Source of the DNA: Chrysomallon squamiferum
Taxonomy: Eukaryota; Mollusca; Gastropoda; Neomphalida; Peltospiridae
DNA length: 64,000 nt
Direction: 5' to 3'
NCBI GenBank assembly: GCA_012295275.1
Contig: CM022665.1
Span: 15,063,476 to 15,127,475, forward strand
The notes beneath the pieces were generated by a model. The model searched no databases and had not been told where the DNA came from. It saw nothing but the letters and a program-made list of their open reading frames with translations. The stretch's first letter is position 1. The number at the start of each line of letters is the position of its first letter. Below are positions 43,901 to 55,200 of this stretch, piece after piece. Position numbers and translations under genes: made by a program.

Positions 43901-46900
43901 TGGATGGTTTCATAATTTTATTATGCAGTTATTATACTAAGCAAATTACTGCTTTTAAACTGATTTTTATAAAAACAACTATTAGTGTAGTAGTGCTTCT
44001 TAAACTAACATTGGCTCAATAAAAAATAAAAGGTAGAATACCATCTTTTTTTTTTATTCTTATTTTTTTTTTTATCTCTTATAGAAGTAGCTGCAGGAGT
44101 AGTTCTTTAATCCTTATCATTTTTTTATATATTTAATTCTTCCACCATGAACTTATTTTGTATTTTGACATATTTCAGTAATGGTATTAAATTGTTAGAA
44201 CTAGTTAGGTGGTTCAGAATCTTTACACAAATTAAATTAAGTTGAACTGCACACATCATTAAAATATTTTTTTAATGAACATACTCAAATTATGCCTGAA
44301 CGTTTCTCCTGTTTTATCTCTTGTGATATCACAGATGTGAATACAGGCTAGAAAAATGTCTGTGAAAAAAAAAAAAAAGCGATGGATGTCAAATTATATT
44401 GATCTCTGTCAACTTAACAGCAACATTGCATTTTACTAATCTGTCAAGCCCTTGAAAGACGGAGCTGAATTCTTAACATCAAGAATTTGTACCTAACAGT
44501 TCAGGTCGTTACTTTTATGGTGATAACAGTTATGATGGTTGCTATTTTTCAGAGGAATATTCGTGGCATTCGTGATTTTGTGGCAATGGAAGAAGCTGAC
44601 AGGAGAGCCATGTTACGTTCTCTAACAGACCAGGAATACAATGATATCATGAATGTTTGTTCCTTTATGCCTCATGTTGACATGAACATACGATCTGAAG
44701 GTAAAGCTTCATTTTTAATGTTATTTGTTTGTTTTACAACTTCAGTTGCCTATCATTTTCTTGTTCTACAAATGAACAATACTATCTGAAGGTAGGTAAA
44801 AACTTATTTAAAAAGTCTATCTTCCGAGCCTGAACATTTCTCCTGTTTTATCTGGTGTGATTTCACAGATGTGAATACAGGCTAGAATAACAACTGAAAC
44901 AGTCACAGAGTCAAAATAATTTGATTTCTGTCTGTAGAATCCAGTCTATTTAAAACAAAATTTCAAGGTGTATAGATTTTTATTTTTATTTATTGATTTA
45001 TTTAAATTATATTTTTTATAAGCTGCACACATTTTTAATTAAATGGTATTGGTAATATTACTATAACTACCACCACTACTACTGCTACTACTATTACTAC
45101 AGTTATCACAACGACTACCATTACTGATACTACTACTACTGCTTCTACTGAATGTAGTGATTTTCATTATTAGCATTATTATTATCAGGAAAATTTAAAC
45201 ATGCTAATTGTTTAATGTTTGTTGTTAATTACAGTACTGGATGATGAAGATAACACAATCACTGCTGGTTCCATTGTCACGGTTACCGTAAAGCTGACCA
45301 GGACAAACCTGTTGGGCTCTGAACCTAATGATCAGAACATAGAAATAATAGGAATCAAAGAGACTGAAGCTCATAAAGATGAAGAAGATAATGAAGAACA
45401 CGAAGACGAGGAAAATGATGCCAAACAGGTAAAAAAACAATAAATAAAATAATAATTTAACAGTTGGGTGAATAAAGAATGAACAAGAAATTTTTAATGA
45501 CAGAGATTCTCAGTTTATATATTGTCAGTGTGTACCATGAAAACATGACGTAACTGTATTCTGAACACATATTTTAACCACTTAACTTGCATAAATCAAC
45601 TGTAGTGTACCTACAATATATAATAACAATGTAATAAATAACTTACTTTACATTATAAATAAAATGAAAATTATCATCATGGCATTCACACAGTGCTTAC
45701 ACTTTGCTGTTCATGCATCCAAAATGATGTAACTGTGAAAAGACATTAACTGAAATGTTGTTACCCGTTTACTGCTAATGTATGTGTGAAATGACATACA
45801 TAGGGGAAATGTATAGCTAATCACTTTGTAAATGATGTGGAACAATTCACTTCTGCCATTCAGTAGCCTAGTCAGGGGTTTTGTAGCAGCAAGGAATCTT
45901 TTACATAAACTCTATTCTAGATAAAGAAGCTCATTGTCTTTGATGGACCCATCATGGAACTTTGGTTGAAATGGTATCTGGAAAACTGACTTAAAATGTG
46001 AAGGATTAATTTCTGAAACAAAATACTCTAGTAATAGGAAAGACTATAATAATCAGAGTAGATTGAGTTCGATGAAGAAAGGGTATGTTCATTAATTAAA
46101 ATGGTAATACATAATAATTTCTATACATTTTAATTAATGTTTTAGTACATTAACACTTTTAAAAGATCTATTTTATTTTTATTTTTATTTTTCATACTAC
46201 CTTTATTTTCTTCACAGCCTGTTGCCAATGTATCACCTCACAATAAGCCAAAAGCTTGGGAAAAACAAGGCAAGAAGAAGGGGAAAAAGGGAGGTAAGCA
46301 GAAAAAGAAGCAGCGCCAGGTTTACCAATGGAAGGCTGTACAAGAAGCAAAGGCAGATGCCAAAAATGCAGCAATAAAATCAGTGAGATGTTTTCTATAT
46401 TTCATCTAAGTTAGTGGTTCCCAAAATGGGACAGATAATTTAATATTTGGGGCAGTGAGCATTTCTGAAGTGAGCAAGATAATTCAGGTGCAGTTTCTCA
46501 GTGTGCATTGTAAATTAAAATTCTCTACCTTCCTCAAGAATGGTGGTAAAATAATACTGATATTTCAGAAGTAAATAAGTCAACAGGATGATAACTGCAG
46601 AAATAAAAACCTGGGAAATGTGGCTTTAAACTGTGTGTGTGTTGATATGTGTTACACAACCAGAGTATAATTAAATAACAATAATAATAATAAAAAAATA
46701 AAATAAAAATAAAGAAAACTAGAACTAAATAAAATAGATAAATAGTTCATTAACTTCCTGGTGTTAAAATGACTAATTAAATATGAAGTCAAAATGAGGT
46801 ACCTGCTGAAATTATCTCAGTATTTTCATATTTACATGCATTTGAATACTGATTTTGCCAACATTATTAATCAGAAATGTTATTGAATATTAAAGTAAAA

Positions 46901-47391
46901 ATTTACTTACTAATTAATTTGATGTCTAACCTAGAATGTATTAACAAGGTTCTCTTTACTTTCATTTTTCTATCTATCTATATATATATATATATATATA
47001 TAATAATAAAACATTTTCAGAAAGCTACTGTAGAAACAAGACATTCAAAATCAGAAGGAGAGCATGAAAATGAAGATGAGGAAGAAAAAGAAGTTAAGGA
47101 AGATGCTGACACAGAAAATGAAGATAAATCGGACAACTCTGAAACAGAGGAGAAGGATGAAAAAGATTCAAAGAAACCAAAGAGGACACACAAGTCCTCA
47201 GAGGGGGATAATGATGAGGAGGACTGGTCCAAGTTCCAGGAGGAATCAAGGAAAGAGAACTCTCTAGAAACCAAAGTTAAAGAAAGTCATGTTGTTCACT
47301 GTCCATATTTTCCTCTGGTTAGTAATTTTCAGATGCTGATAATTTTGCAATTTAAATCTTTACTTTATATTTATATATTTATGTATATACA

Positions 47392-47424
<33 letters not shown>

Positions 47425-48946
47425 TTGATACCATTTGTATTTAATTTTTTTAATTCTTTGACAGTAACTGTTGAGAAACTACAGATATTTAATACTAACC
47501 AACATTCACAATAATATTAACTTTTTCTTTCTTTAAATACTGATAACTACTAACTGTAATTACAGGAGAAACAAGAATGGTGGTGGCTATATGTGGCTGA
47601 CCGAAAAAGACATCAGCTTATCACTGCTCCAGTACAAATCTGCAGTTTAAAAAAGGAAGAAGAGGTATCCATAGATTTTCTTTAATTATCTTTTTCCCAA
47701 ATATTTTTTCAGATTATTTACCATCTGTTTATATTAATTTAGATTTTATTTATTTATTTATTTTTATACATTTTTTGAAAACCTTTTATGGCACCTAAAG
47801 AAATTGCCTCTAGAGAAAATTCTATCTTTTGTAAGGAATAATAAGGAATAGCATTATTATATTCTTTGAAACCTTCAGAATTCTTTAAATTATATAAATG
47901 TACACAGATTGTTTTGATTTTTTTTTTTTCAGTCATATGAAAACTCCTGCTCAGCACTTTATCACATTTTATTATATCCATCAAATTTATTTTATACCAG
48001 TTATTTTTCTTCTATGAAATATTGTGTATTTTTACACAGCTCTAAATACTATTTTGAAAGATGTGTTGTACTGAATTTAAATTCTTTTTATGAACACTCA
48101 AAAGATTTATAGAAAGGATAATCATTCATCGTTTAAAGTAAATGTTTAAATTTTAGGTCCAGCTAAAATTTTCTGCTCCACCAAAACCTGGAAATTACCA
48201 GTATTCTGTGATTCTTCGTTCTGATTCATACTTCTTAGATTTTGATAGAATTGCCCCTATAAAGGTGAGAAGAATGCCAGTTTATTTTATTATTGTTCTT
48301 GTTTACTGTTTATTTATCAAGGTTATTACTGACAGTGGATGCTGGGTTTTTTTCTGTTTTTTTCCACGTTATACTGTTGTAAAGATATATGTATTTTTAG
48401 TGCAAATATGTGTATTTAATAATTCTTTATAGCATGTACTTTGAAATAAATACATTTAATACAAGTATTAAAACAGTTTTTCATAATCCCAATTATTTTT
48501 CAAAAAAGATAATGACATTTTGAGACACTGTATTACTATTGTACTTATTCATATAATTTTAATTTGTTACTAAACTAAAATGATACTTACATATTGTTGT
48601 AAATATATATATATATTTTTTTCATTTTAATTTCTTATCAGTACTATTCATAATTTTTCACTTACTTTCCAAAGAATAAATTAAATTCAGTTCATTAATT
48701 TTCAACAATTCAGTTTAGACTGAAACAAGTTTTTCCACTTGTAAAATTTCCACAGTTCAGTTCACAATGCTTATTATTTGCCATTTTAATTTGCATTATT
48801 TGTTTCAGCTTGACGTGAAGGAAGCCAAGCCGCTGAAGGATCACCCACAGTGGGACATTTCTGATGATGAAGAACAGCAGAATGATGATGGTGATGAGAC
48901 AGAAGAAGACAGTGATTACTCCTCGGAAGATGATGATTCTTCTTAA
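32525..48946 (+). CDS. SEC63: Translocation protein SEC63 homolog, complete
   Basis: Nineteen coding exons join to 2361 nt, 786 aa (human 760): 32525-32648, 33505-33610, 33877-33991, 34487-34602, 35185-35246, 35769-35827, 40414-40464, 40808-40916, 41587-41681, 41888-42023, 42226-42318, 42692-42837, 44553-44700, 45235-45428, 46218-46382, 47021-47317, 47566-47664, 48157-48264, 48809-48946. SEC63 is an ER membrane J-protein that works with the SEC61/SEC62 translocon and recruits BiP. Membrane segments lie near residues 14-33, 78-96 and 195-211. The lumenal J domain carries HPD at 134-136, followed by AYAALTDEESRKNWEEFGNP. The Brl (SEC63) domain follows, a Lys/Glu-rich acidic linker, then EKQEWWWLYVADRK and GNYQYSVILRSDSY, and an acidic tail ending DDDSS. 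The exon 1 donor is weak (GTTATA). Introns 6, 12 and 13 hold snoRNA-like elements. Confidence 0.96.
35103..35158 (+). repeat. Two-copy tandem repeat before SEC63 exon 5
   Basis: The block aaatgttcttagaacaaat followed by aattgat occurs twice in direct succession in intron 4. The whole region is absent from duplication unit 1 because of the exon 5 deletion. Confidence 0.8.
35987..37894. mobile_element. 1.9 kb insertion in SEC63 intron 6, probable non-autonomous DNA transposon
   Basis: TAACAA occurs at both ends (35987-35992 and 37889-37894). Unit 1 has the empty site: atatAACAAgatgttt runs straight through at 28716-28732. The inner ends are short imperfect inverted repeats: TAGGTACCGGCAG on the left and, read inward from the right, TAGCTACCAGCAG. 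The interior (35993-37888, 1896 bp) has no long ORF and no recognisable transposase. The insertion is thus most simply placed after the duplication. The short repeat length and imperfect ends leave the superfamily open. Confidence 0.65.
38730..38860 (+). ncRNA. H/ACA snoRNA-like element A (SEC63 intron 6)
   Basis: 131 nt. Hairpin 1 is closed by GCCTG/CAGGC. A hinge AGAACA matches the H box ANANNA. Hairpin 2 is closed by ACTG/CAGT with an upper stem ACAGAGTCAT / ATGAACTCTTGT. ACA lies at 38855-38857, exactly 3 nt from the inferred 3' end (TTA). The pocket strand TTTCTCCTGTTT is shared by all five family members. Sequence-based call; guide target unknown. Confidence 0.7.
39567..39590 (+). repeat. 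TA microsatellite in SEC63 intron 6
   Basis: An uninterrupted TA run, with more TA and TTTA tracts on both sides, lies about 60 bp before snoRNA-like element B. Confidence 0.8.
39650..39777 (+). ncRNA. H/ACA snoRNA-like element B (SEC63 intron 6)
   Basis: 128 nt, a near copy of element A including about 20 bp of 3' flank (attaaaatatgttttaac). Hairpin 1 is closed by GCCTG/CAGGC, the H box is AGAACA, and the upper stem of hairpin 2, ACAGAGT/ACTCTGT, is perfect, where A has an extra T. ACA at 39772-39774 is followed by TTA. The closing stem of hairpin 2 is weaker (ACTG against CAGA). It could be a functional paralogue or a recent pseudocopy. Confidence 0.62.
40927..40957 (+). repeat. Poly-T run in SEC63 intron 8
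   Basis: About 30 consecutive T directly after the exon 8 donor. Similar runs occur at 8248-8285 and 47393-47419. Confidence 0.85.
40966..41205 (+). repeat. Two-copy ~120 bp direct repeat in SEC63 intron 8
   Basis: A block with atcattaataggcagtac, then aagcaggtt, and later tttaataaatatttact is repeated head to tail (about 40966-41076 and 41077-41205), with divergence in the T-rich middle. Confidence 0.8.
42822..43150 (+). repeat. Degenerate tandem repeat spanning the SEC63 exon 12 / intron 12 border
   Basis: Units of roughly 60-70 bp resemble the exon end plus intron start (gtcagcaaaaag then gtaatgtatccatgtggtt). Later copies read cagaagaaaggtaatgtatc at about 43010 and tcaaaaggtaatgtatc at about 43050. 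Several units repeat a possible AG/GTAATG donor. Confidence 0.65.
43513..43636 (+). ncRNA. H/ACA snoRNA-like element C (SEC63 intron 12)
   Basis: 124 nt and the best example. Hairpin 1 is closed by AGCCTG/CAGGCT, with an apical stem formed around ATCTGGTG / CACAGAT. The H box is ACAATA. Hairpin 2 is closed by ACTGA/TCAGT with upper stem ACAGA..TCAAA / TTTGA..TCTGT. ACA at 43631-43633 is followed by exactly 3 nt (GTA). All elements of the H/ACA class are in the right order and spacing. Confidence 0.75.
44293..44428 (+). ncRNA. H/ACA snoRNA-like element D (SEC63 intron 12)
   Basis: 136 nt. Hairpin 1 is nearly identical to element C, including GCCTG/CAGGC and the shared pocket strand, with a changed but still paired apex (TTGTGATATCACA). 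The H box is AGAAAA. Hairpin 2 has diverged and carries a poly-A run; a CTGT/ACAG closing stem can be drawn, and ACA at 44423-44425 is followed by TTG. Confidence 0.55.
44827..44951 (+). ncRNA. H/ACA snoRNA-like element E (SEC63 intron 13), 3' end degenerate
   Basis: Almost identical to element C through hairpin 1, the H box AGAATA and the upper stem of hairpin 2. After CAGT, however, the sequence is CTATTT, so no ACA box is present at the expected place. It is probably a decayed copy. Confidence 0.5.
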
Positions 48947-51900
48947 ACTTGTATTTCAATATTTGGTGATGGTTTTACCCCTAAATTAAAGTGGTTATTG
49001 GTTTAATATTGAGCTTTAATTTAATATTTATTTATTTCTCATTATTGTTATTGTTATTATTATTATTATTATTACTATTATTATTATTATTATTACTATT
49101 ATTATTGTTCAGGGGCATTTGTAAAAACTGCATTTGTTTATTTATATATATGTTGTTTTTTTTACTTTTTATTTTTGTTTATTCTTTTTACAATTTTTTA
49201 TTTGCAACCATTATAAAAAGGAGGAAAGCATAGTCATATTAGTACATATTGTACAACACTGTTATACCTCGAAGTAAAATTCATTAAAAAGTTTATCATT
49301 AGAAGACAGTTTAAACTTGTTTTAAAAACCAGCTTTTCAGCGAACAAAGATGGGAATGCTGTTTTGAATGTTATGTTCTAGTTTAGTTTAACTATCAAAA
49401 TTTAAAAAAAAAAAAAATTGTCGTTCCATTTTGTTGAAATTATTGTTACTAGTCTAGGAACTAATTTATTCACTTTCCATTATTTTTAATTAGTTTGAAT
49501 AGCTTCATGAAATGGATTAAATTTGAAATATGAGGCACCACCAGTTATTTAGAAAGAAAATGCAAAATTAGTTTCTGTATTAAAATTTAAATCTCATTAA
49601 TGGTGCCCATAGACATTCAAAAAAGATATATATATAAATAAATGCACTATTTCTAATTTGCATTGTCTTTGAATAATAAATCGGAAAAACTAATTTAAAA
49701 ATCATAAAAATGTTTACATTTCTCATGCAGTCACTGATGACAGAAAACCAATAGTAATCTATTAATCTTATATAGTTCTGTCATTTATCATTTTAAAAAT
49801 ATGTTTAAGTTAATTTAACATGGGGCTGTGGGAAGTAAACCAAAAGAGGGTGAGTTCTTCAAATAATCACTTTTTTGCAACTGTTTCTTGTAAAAGTATT
49901 AAGTGCCTTTGCATGAAATTTTTTCTATTTCATTGTAATTAAATTTGTTATGGTTAATGTTTTCGCCCCTGTTAAAAATTGACTACAAATCTATTTTTAC
50001 CTTGTCATTTGAATGTTAAAAATTTCTGATGCCTGTTCAGATGTTAGTACATTAATTAATAACAGTTTCTTATAAGTAATATTTTTTACAGTATATAATT
50101 TGGCTGCATTCAAAAATAATTAAATTCCCCATTATTCTGAATGTTTCGGTAATCTAAAAAAACCAAATCAGCCAAATGTATTCTGCAGGGGGGCTGTTCA
50201 AGTATGGTGGTACCTTGTACTTCAGAGATTCTTACTTCAAATGTTTCAAAGTTCAACACCAATTTTTTTTAAAATTGTATCCAAAGTTAAAATTGCCCTA
50301 TTGTTTTTCTCATACATCCCTTGGTATTATTCTCACATTTATTTTTGATCTTTTTGGTTACAGATATATCCTTACCTATTAACATCCAAGAAGAATCTGG
50401 AACTAAATGCAATTTTTATTTTGTTAAACAGTATTTGTGCATTGTTTTCATGTCTTTTCTTTTCTTTTTTTTTAAGGTAAATTCAAAATAAAAGGCACAA
50501 TGGATTATTATGGATAATTTCAAGTTTTCTCTATTCATTTAAATATTGTTTCTATGGGACCAAACTTGGTTGTCATTTCTTCGTGATTCATAAAATAGTT
50601 ACATTTTCTAAAATATTTGGTTTATCTAAATATGAGATGGAAGCCAAAACAGTGGAAACAGATTTATTTGGGTTTTAAAGGTGTTGAATTTTTTGCTTTT
50701 TCAAAAAAAAAAAATTTCATATTTCAAGCAGTTGAATTGTTTTGTTTTAAAAACAATTTAAAAAAAAAAAAAAAAAAAATCAAATCAAAATCAGCTGTTT
50801 TCCTCAATTGGTGTTTAATTTGAATGCTAACTGAAACTATGTGTACACATGCTGAAAATTGCCATTCAGTTTTAAAACTGCCTAGTAACTGCCTAGTTAA
50901 TATTTTTTTTTGTTGTTATTCTTTCTTTAAGGACAAAAAATTGAAACATCACTTCTACAATGTATATTTTAAGACATGAAATAAAGATGTAATTAATTCT
51001 TGTTTTTCTGGTTTTGATTTTCTTAAATATATTTTAAACTGAGAAGTTACATGTATAAATGGTCTAATAAATTTCTTTGATCACTCATAATAAAGCATGA
51101 CTAATTCAGTACTGTTACAAAAGACTGGAATGCTGTCATTTTAACTCTTTACTAATAAGTGTCAGTCACAGCCATATTTTTTATATAGTCAAAGAAATGT
51201 TAGACCAAACTGATCCACCATGCAGGCAATGTCATCACCAATACAGCATCATAGCTGCACCCAGATATTTTTAAACTACTAATTTACTTTATATTGATTA
51301 AGATTGGACAGATAAATGAAAGTGTGCCCAATACTATTTTGGCAGATCTCCATAGGCACCCTTTAAAATTAAAAAGCGGATAGTTAAAGCATGATATACA
51401 GCACATGACTATTAGGAATAATGGAAGACTACAATTTGTTTTTCGCTTGCTATTTTCAATTGGAAATCTGCATAATGCTTAGAAATAACATTTTACATCT
51501 TTTTTAAAAACTAGCTAGTTTCTTCTGGAGGTTACTAGTCTATTTCTTTCCAGCCTTCTGATAACACTAAATAATTTTGATTTACAATGCACAATGAAAG
51601 AAAGGTTCACTTGTTTTTTCAGTCTGGCAACTCAGCAAAGGGCAACCTCAGACTGACTTGGGAATCAGTATAAGAATGAAAGATAGGAGAAATGCCAAAT
51701 TAATAATGTACATCACTCCTTTGGAAAAAAGTATCCACATACTATCAACTTTGGGAAATATCCCAGTGAAACCACAAAGGATCCTGGTATCCCTCAAGCC
51801 TCGTAACTACAATGAGGCAAGGTCATTAATATATTTGTTTCCCTTTACCTTCAATACCAAATGCAAATGTTTTTTCCAAGTAAAAAAAAGTTTTGTTCCT

Positions 51901-52219
51901 TTCTTGATGTATAAAACAGTTTAAACAACTGTAATCAACTTACAAATGCTAGTTTTCTACACATTTCTATCATTTAAAATAACAACAAAAAACGTATTTA
52001 TCTCCAATGACGACGATGTATATTTACACAATGAACCCAAAACAATAAAATCACAATGATTTTTTTCTGGGGAACAAACAAAAAAAAAAAAAAAAAAAAA
52101 AGTAAAAAGTAACATGTTAACTTTTTTCTCTTTTTTTTTTTTCAAACAGTCAGCAAGTCACATCACTACATTGCACCTGATTAAGGCTCAGTGTTCACAG
52201 TCAAAAGATGTTGAACACA
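48947..52219. other. Convergent spacer between SEC63 and CNOT2
   Basis: Both genes end toward this 3.3 kb stretch, so it should hold both 3' UTRs. A TTA-rich run lies at about 49041-49108. AATAAA at 50980-50985 is a candidate late SEC63 poly(A) signal and would give a ~2 kb 3' UTR. A-runs lie at 50701-50714, 50760-50779 and 52080-52101. No coding exon was found; open frames here lack splice or codon support. Confidence 0.6.
49041..49108 (+). repeat. TTA/TTATTA simple repeat in SEC63 3' flank
   Basis: Imperfect run of the trinucleotide TTA with occasional C and G interruptions, about 95 bp after the SEC63 stop. Confidence 0.8.
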
Positions 52220-55200
52220 CTAGTGGCCTACCATTGGTTGATTTGGGTTGTGGTGTAATGTAGGTGGTAAGGTGGGCCGATCTTCTAGCTTGTCGTATTC
52301 CAAAAGGAATTCCTTGGCCATCTTCCTCCAGTTCTGTACATCAAAGTAAAAGTATGTTCCCCGTTCATATGCATTTGTTTTCATCAGTGGCTCCATGCCT
52401 GGTGCTCGAGTCATCCAAATCCTCTCTTCCTTGTGATACCTCCATTCTCTGTTGTACCTGAGTAGAACAAATTATTTCAAAAAATTAAAAAAATTAAAAA
52501 TAAAAAAAGAAGAAAAGGAAGAAAGATTTGAAAAAGTGGAAAATAAATAAATTAATTAAAATTCTAGACAGACTTACAGTTCACACATAATAAACAGACA
52601 CTTAAAGTTCATGCATAATAGAAATAGACAGACTTACAGTTCTGCTGCAGCAGCCAGTTGCAATACATCACCTCCATTCATATAGAAAAGAAAGAAGAGA
52701 AGATCTTCACCATATCTGTTCAGCTTTATAGGTGCAAGCTGGAACAAACAAGAACTGTAACTGTTTTTCATAAAGTGCCCATGGTGCTAAGATTATCAGC
52801 AACAGCCACATATTTGTAAGTCTGCTGATGTTACAGTGTCTTTCCAATAATGTTTCTGTGACTACAGCACATTTAGAGTCAAGTCAGTTTCAAAGGTTTT
52901 TAAAAATTTTTTTTAGCTGCAGACAAATTTAAACAAGTAACTGAAATGATAGATAAGCCTTATTCACAGATAAAAAGGGGAGAAAAAAATATTAGTCTAT
53001 AATTGCAATGATGGAGATATTGGTAAGAGTATAATTTTCATAGAACATTTTATTGACAAATATTTTTACATATGGAACTATTTCAGAAGTCGTTTTTCTT
53101 TAAATATTATGTATTTCATATGAAAATATACCTTGTCTCGTATGAATATATTTGTCAAATACTCTGCAGGGACATGGAAATCTAAAGGAAAACAAATAAA
53201 TCAAACACATTCACACAAAAAAATATTTTAAAAATATAAATATACAAGACTTTAAATTTAAATTGAATATAAAAACAATCAGCATAAATAAATTCATAAA
53301 ATAGTTTTAAAATTTGCCACAGGAATGTTATTACAGACTGTACAATACATTTCTGATGTAACAACAGTGAAACAAAATTAGTAATAATATGACAGACAGA
53401 AAAAAGGATGTTCTAAAATTTCTCAACTGCAGTATTTCTACTCTGAACAAATTCTTAACAGTACCTTTTGAAAATAAATACTTGTTACATTCCTGGTTTA
53501 TAACACTTTTTTATTAATTTTAAGTTTTTCTGAAAATGATATTCAACATGTAACAACAGAAAAATAAAACACACAATATAAATATTCAGTTACTGAGCTG
53601 AATAACTACATCGCAAATAACCATTTGTTATAATAAACAATTTTTTTTAAATAGTTTTCACAGTTTTTTCTATCAGTACTACAACTACTATCATTACCGA
53701 CTTTAAAAAAAGAAAAAAGAAAAAAAGAAATAAAAGAAAAAATAAACTAAAAATTAAATTTTTAATTTATTTTATTTGTTTTTTTTTTATTTTTTTTGTT
53801 TTCGATCTTTATTTTAAATTTAAAATCATACCAATGTCCTGAGGTCTACATGGAGCATCAGCCCAAGGTGACTGAAAAGTACTGTACAGATTCCTACAAG
53901 TACAATATTTAAACTATTAAAAACATCTAACTAGTTACCTATGGTTTTAAATTACTTATCCTTTATTTTACACTTTTTAAAATACTTTTAATTCCTAAAT
54001 CTGGCATGGAAAAAAAAAATGGAATAAAAAGAAGAAAAGTACGTATGTACATATACATGTACTTATTACTTTCAGTAAATGAAATAAACATCAAGATGAT
54101 AAAACACATAATATAAAACCAATAAATCTTGAAGATATTTTGGTTCTACTAGTTAATATAAATTGTTAGTATATATGCATATTCATTTTTGACAAACACT
54201 GATTTAAGGTTAATATAACAACAAGTTACAAAGTATTAACATATTTGAGAACACAAAAACATTTTCAGGGAAAGCTAGATGATGAACATTTTTAACAATA
54301 CTGATTTGAAAGAAATTTGTGCATTAAAAAAACAAAAAAACAAACAAACAAAAAAGAAATCCATCACTATATGAATAAATATCTTTTCAGTTTGAGTTTC
54401 ATATTTGTTAAAAAATAAATAAATAAAAGTAATTACAAATATAATATGAATTGTATTAAACTGTTAAAGCATACATCTGGTAGCAGGAACAAAATACATT
54501 TTGTACATTTTAAAGAGTGTTTTAACTGTAGTTGTATGCCAAACTTTTCTAATAATAAAGTAAAAATGAAAAGTGAAATACACACACACACACACACACT
54601 AGCCATTATTACTTCTTTTGGGATCTTGTTTTAGTAAGATGGTATTCAGAAATAAAGGGGAAAAATGACAGGCTCCATGCAGTCCACCAATTTATTTTAA
54701 TGAAATACTTTATTATCAGCAAATAATGCGCAATATAAAAAAAATACCACCATCAGTACATTGCAAAGACTTTGAATTTGTTCCTATCACCAAAGATACA
54801 CACTGTGTTATACTGTGCTACATCTAGCTTTGTAAGAAAGAACATACAGTTTTAATTTGTGTAAATTACAAAAAACACAACATCACAGAAAAACTAAAAA
54901 ATAACAACATCACTATAAGCACAGCAGCAAAATGAAAGAAAAAAAGAGAATAATGAAAGGAAAACAAGAGAAACAAAATCAGTTTAAAACTTAACATTCA
55001 TACCTCGAAGTGCTGCATACAAATAAAAATAAATGTAATAAAAAGAAAAACGAAACTAGACTAGTGAGATAATTCCACACTTATAAATGTACTTAATAAT
55101 TACTATTTTCAATGTTAATATTTACTACCTTTCTAGAACATCACATTAGGACTATTTAATATATATTTATTACACATGTACTCAAATACACACACACACA

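Noticed and set aside
51658-51924. 88-codon ORF in the SEC63-CNOT2 spacer
   Set aside because: Composition and lack of any recognisable motif or splice sites suggest 3' flank DNA read by chance.
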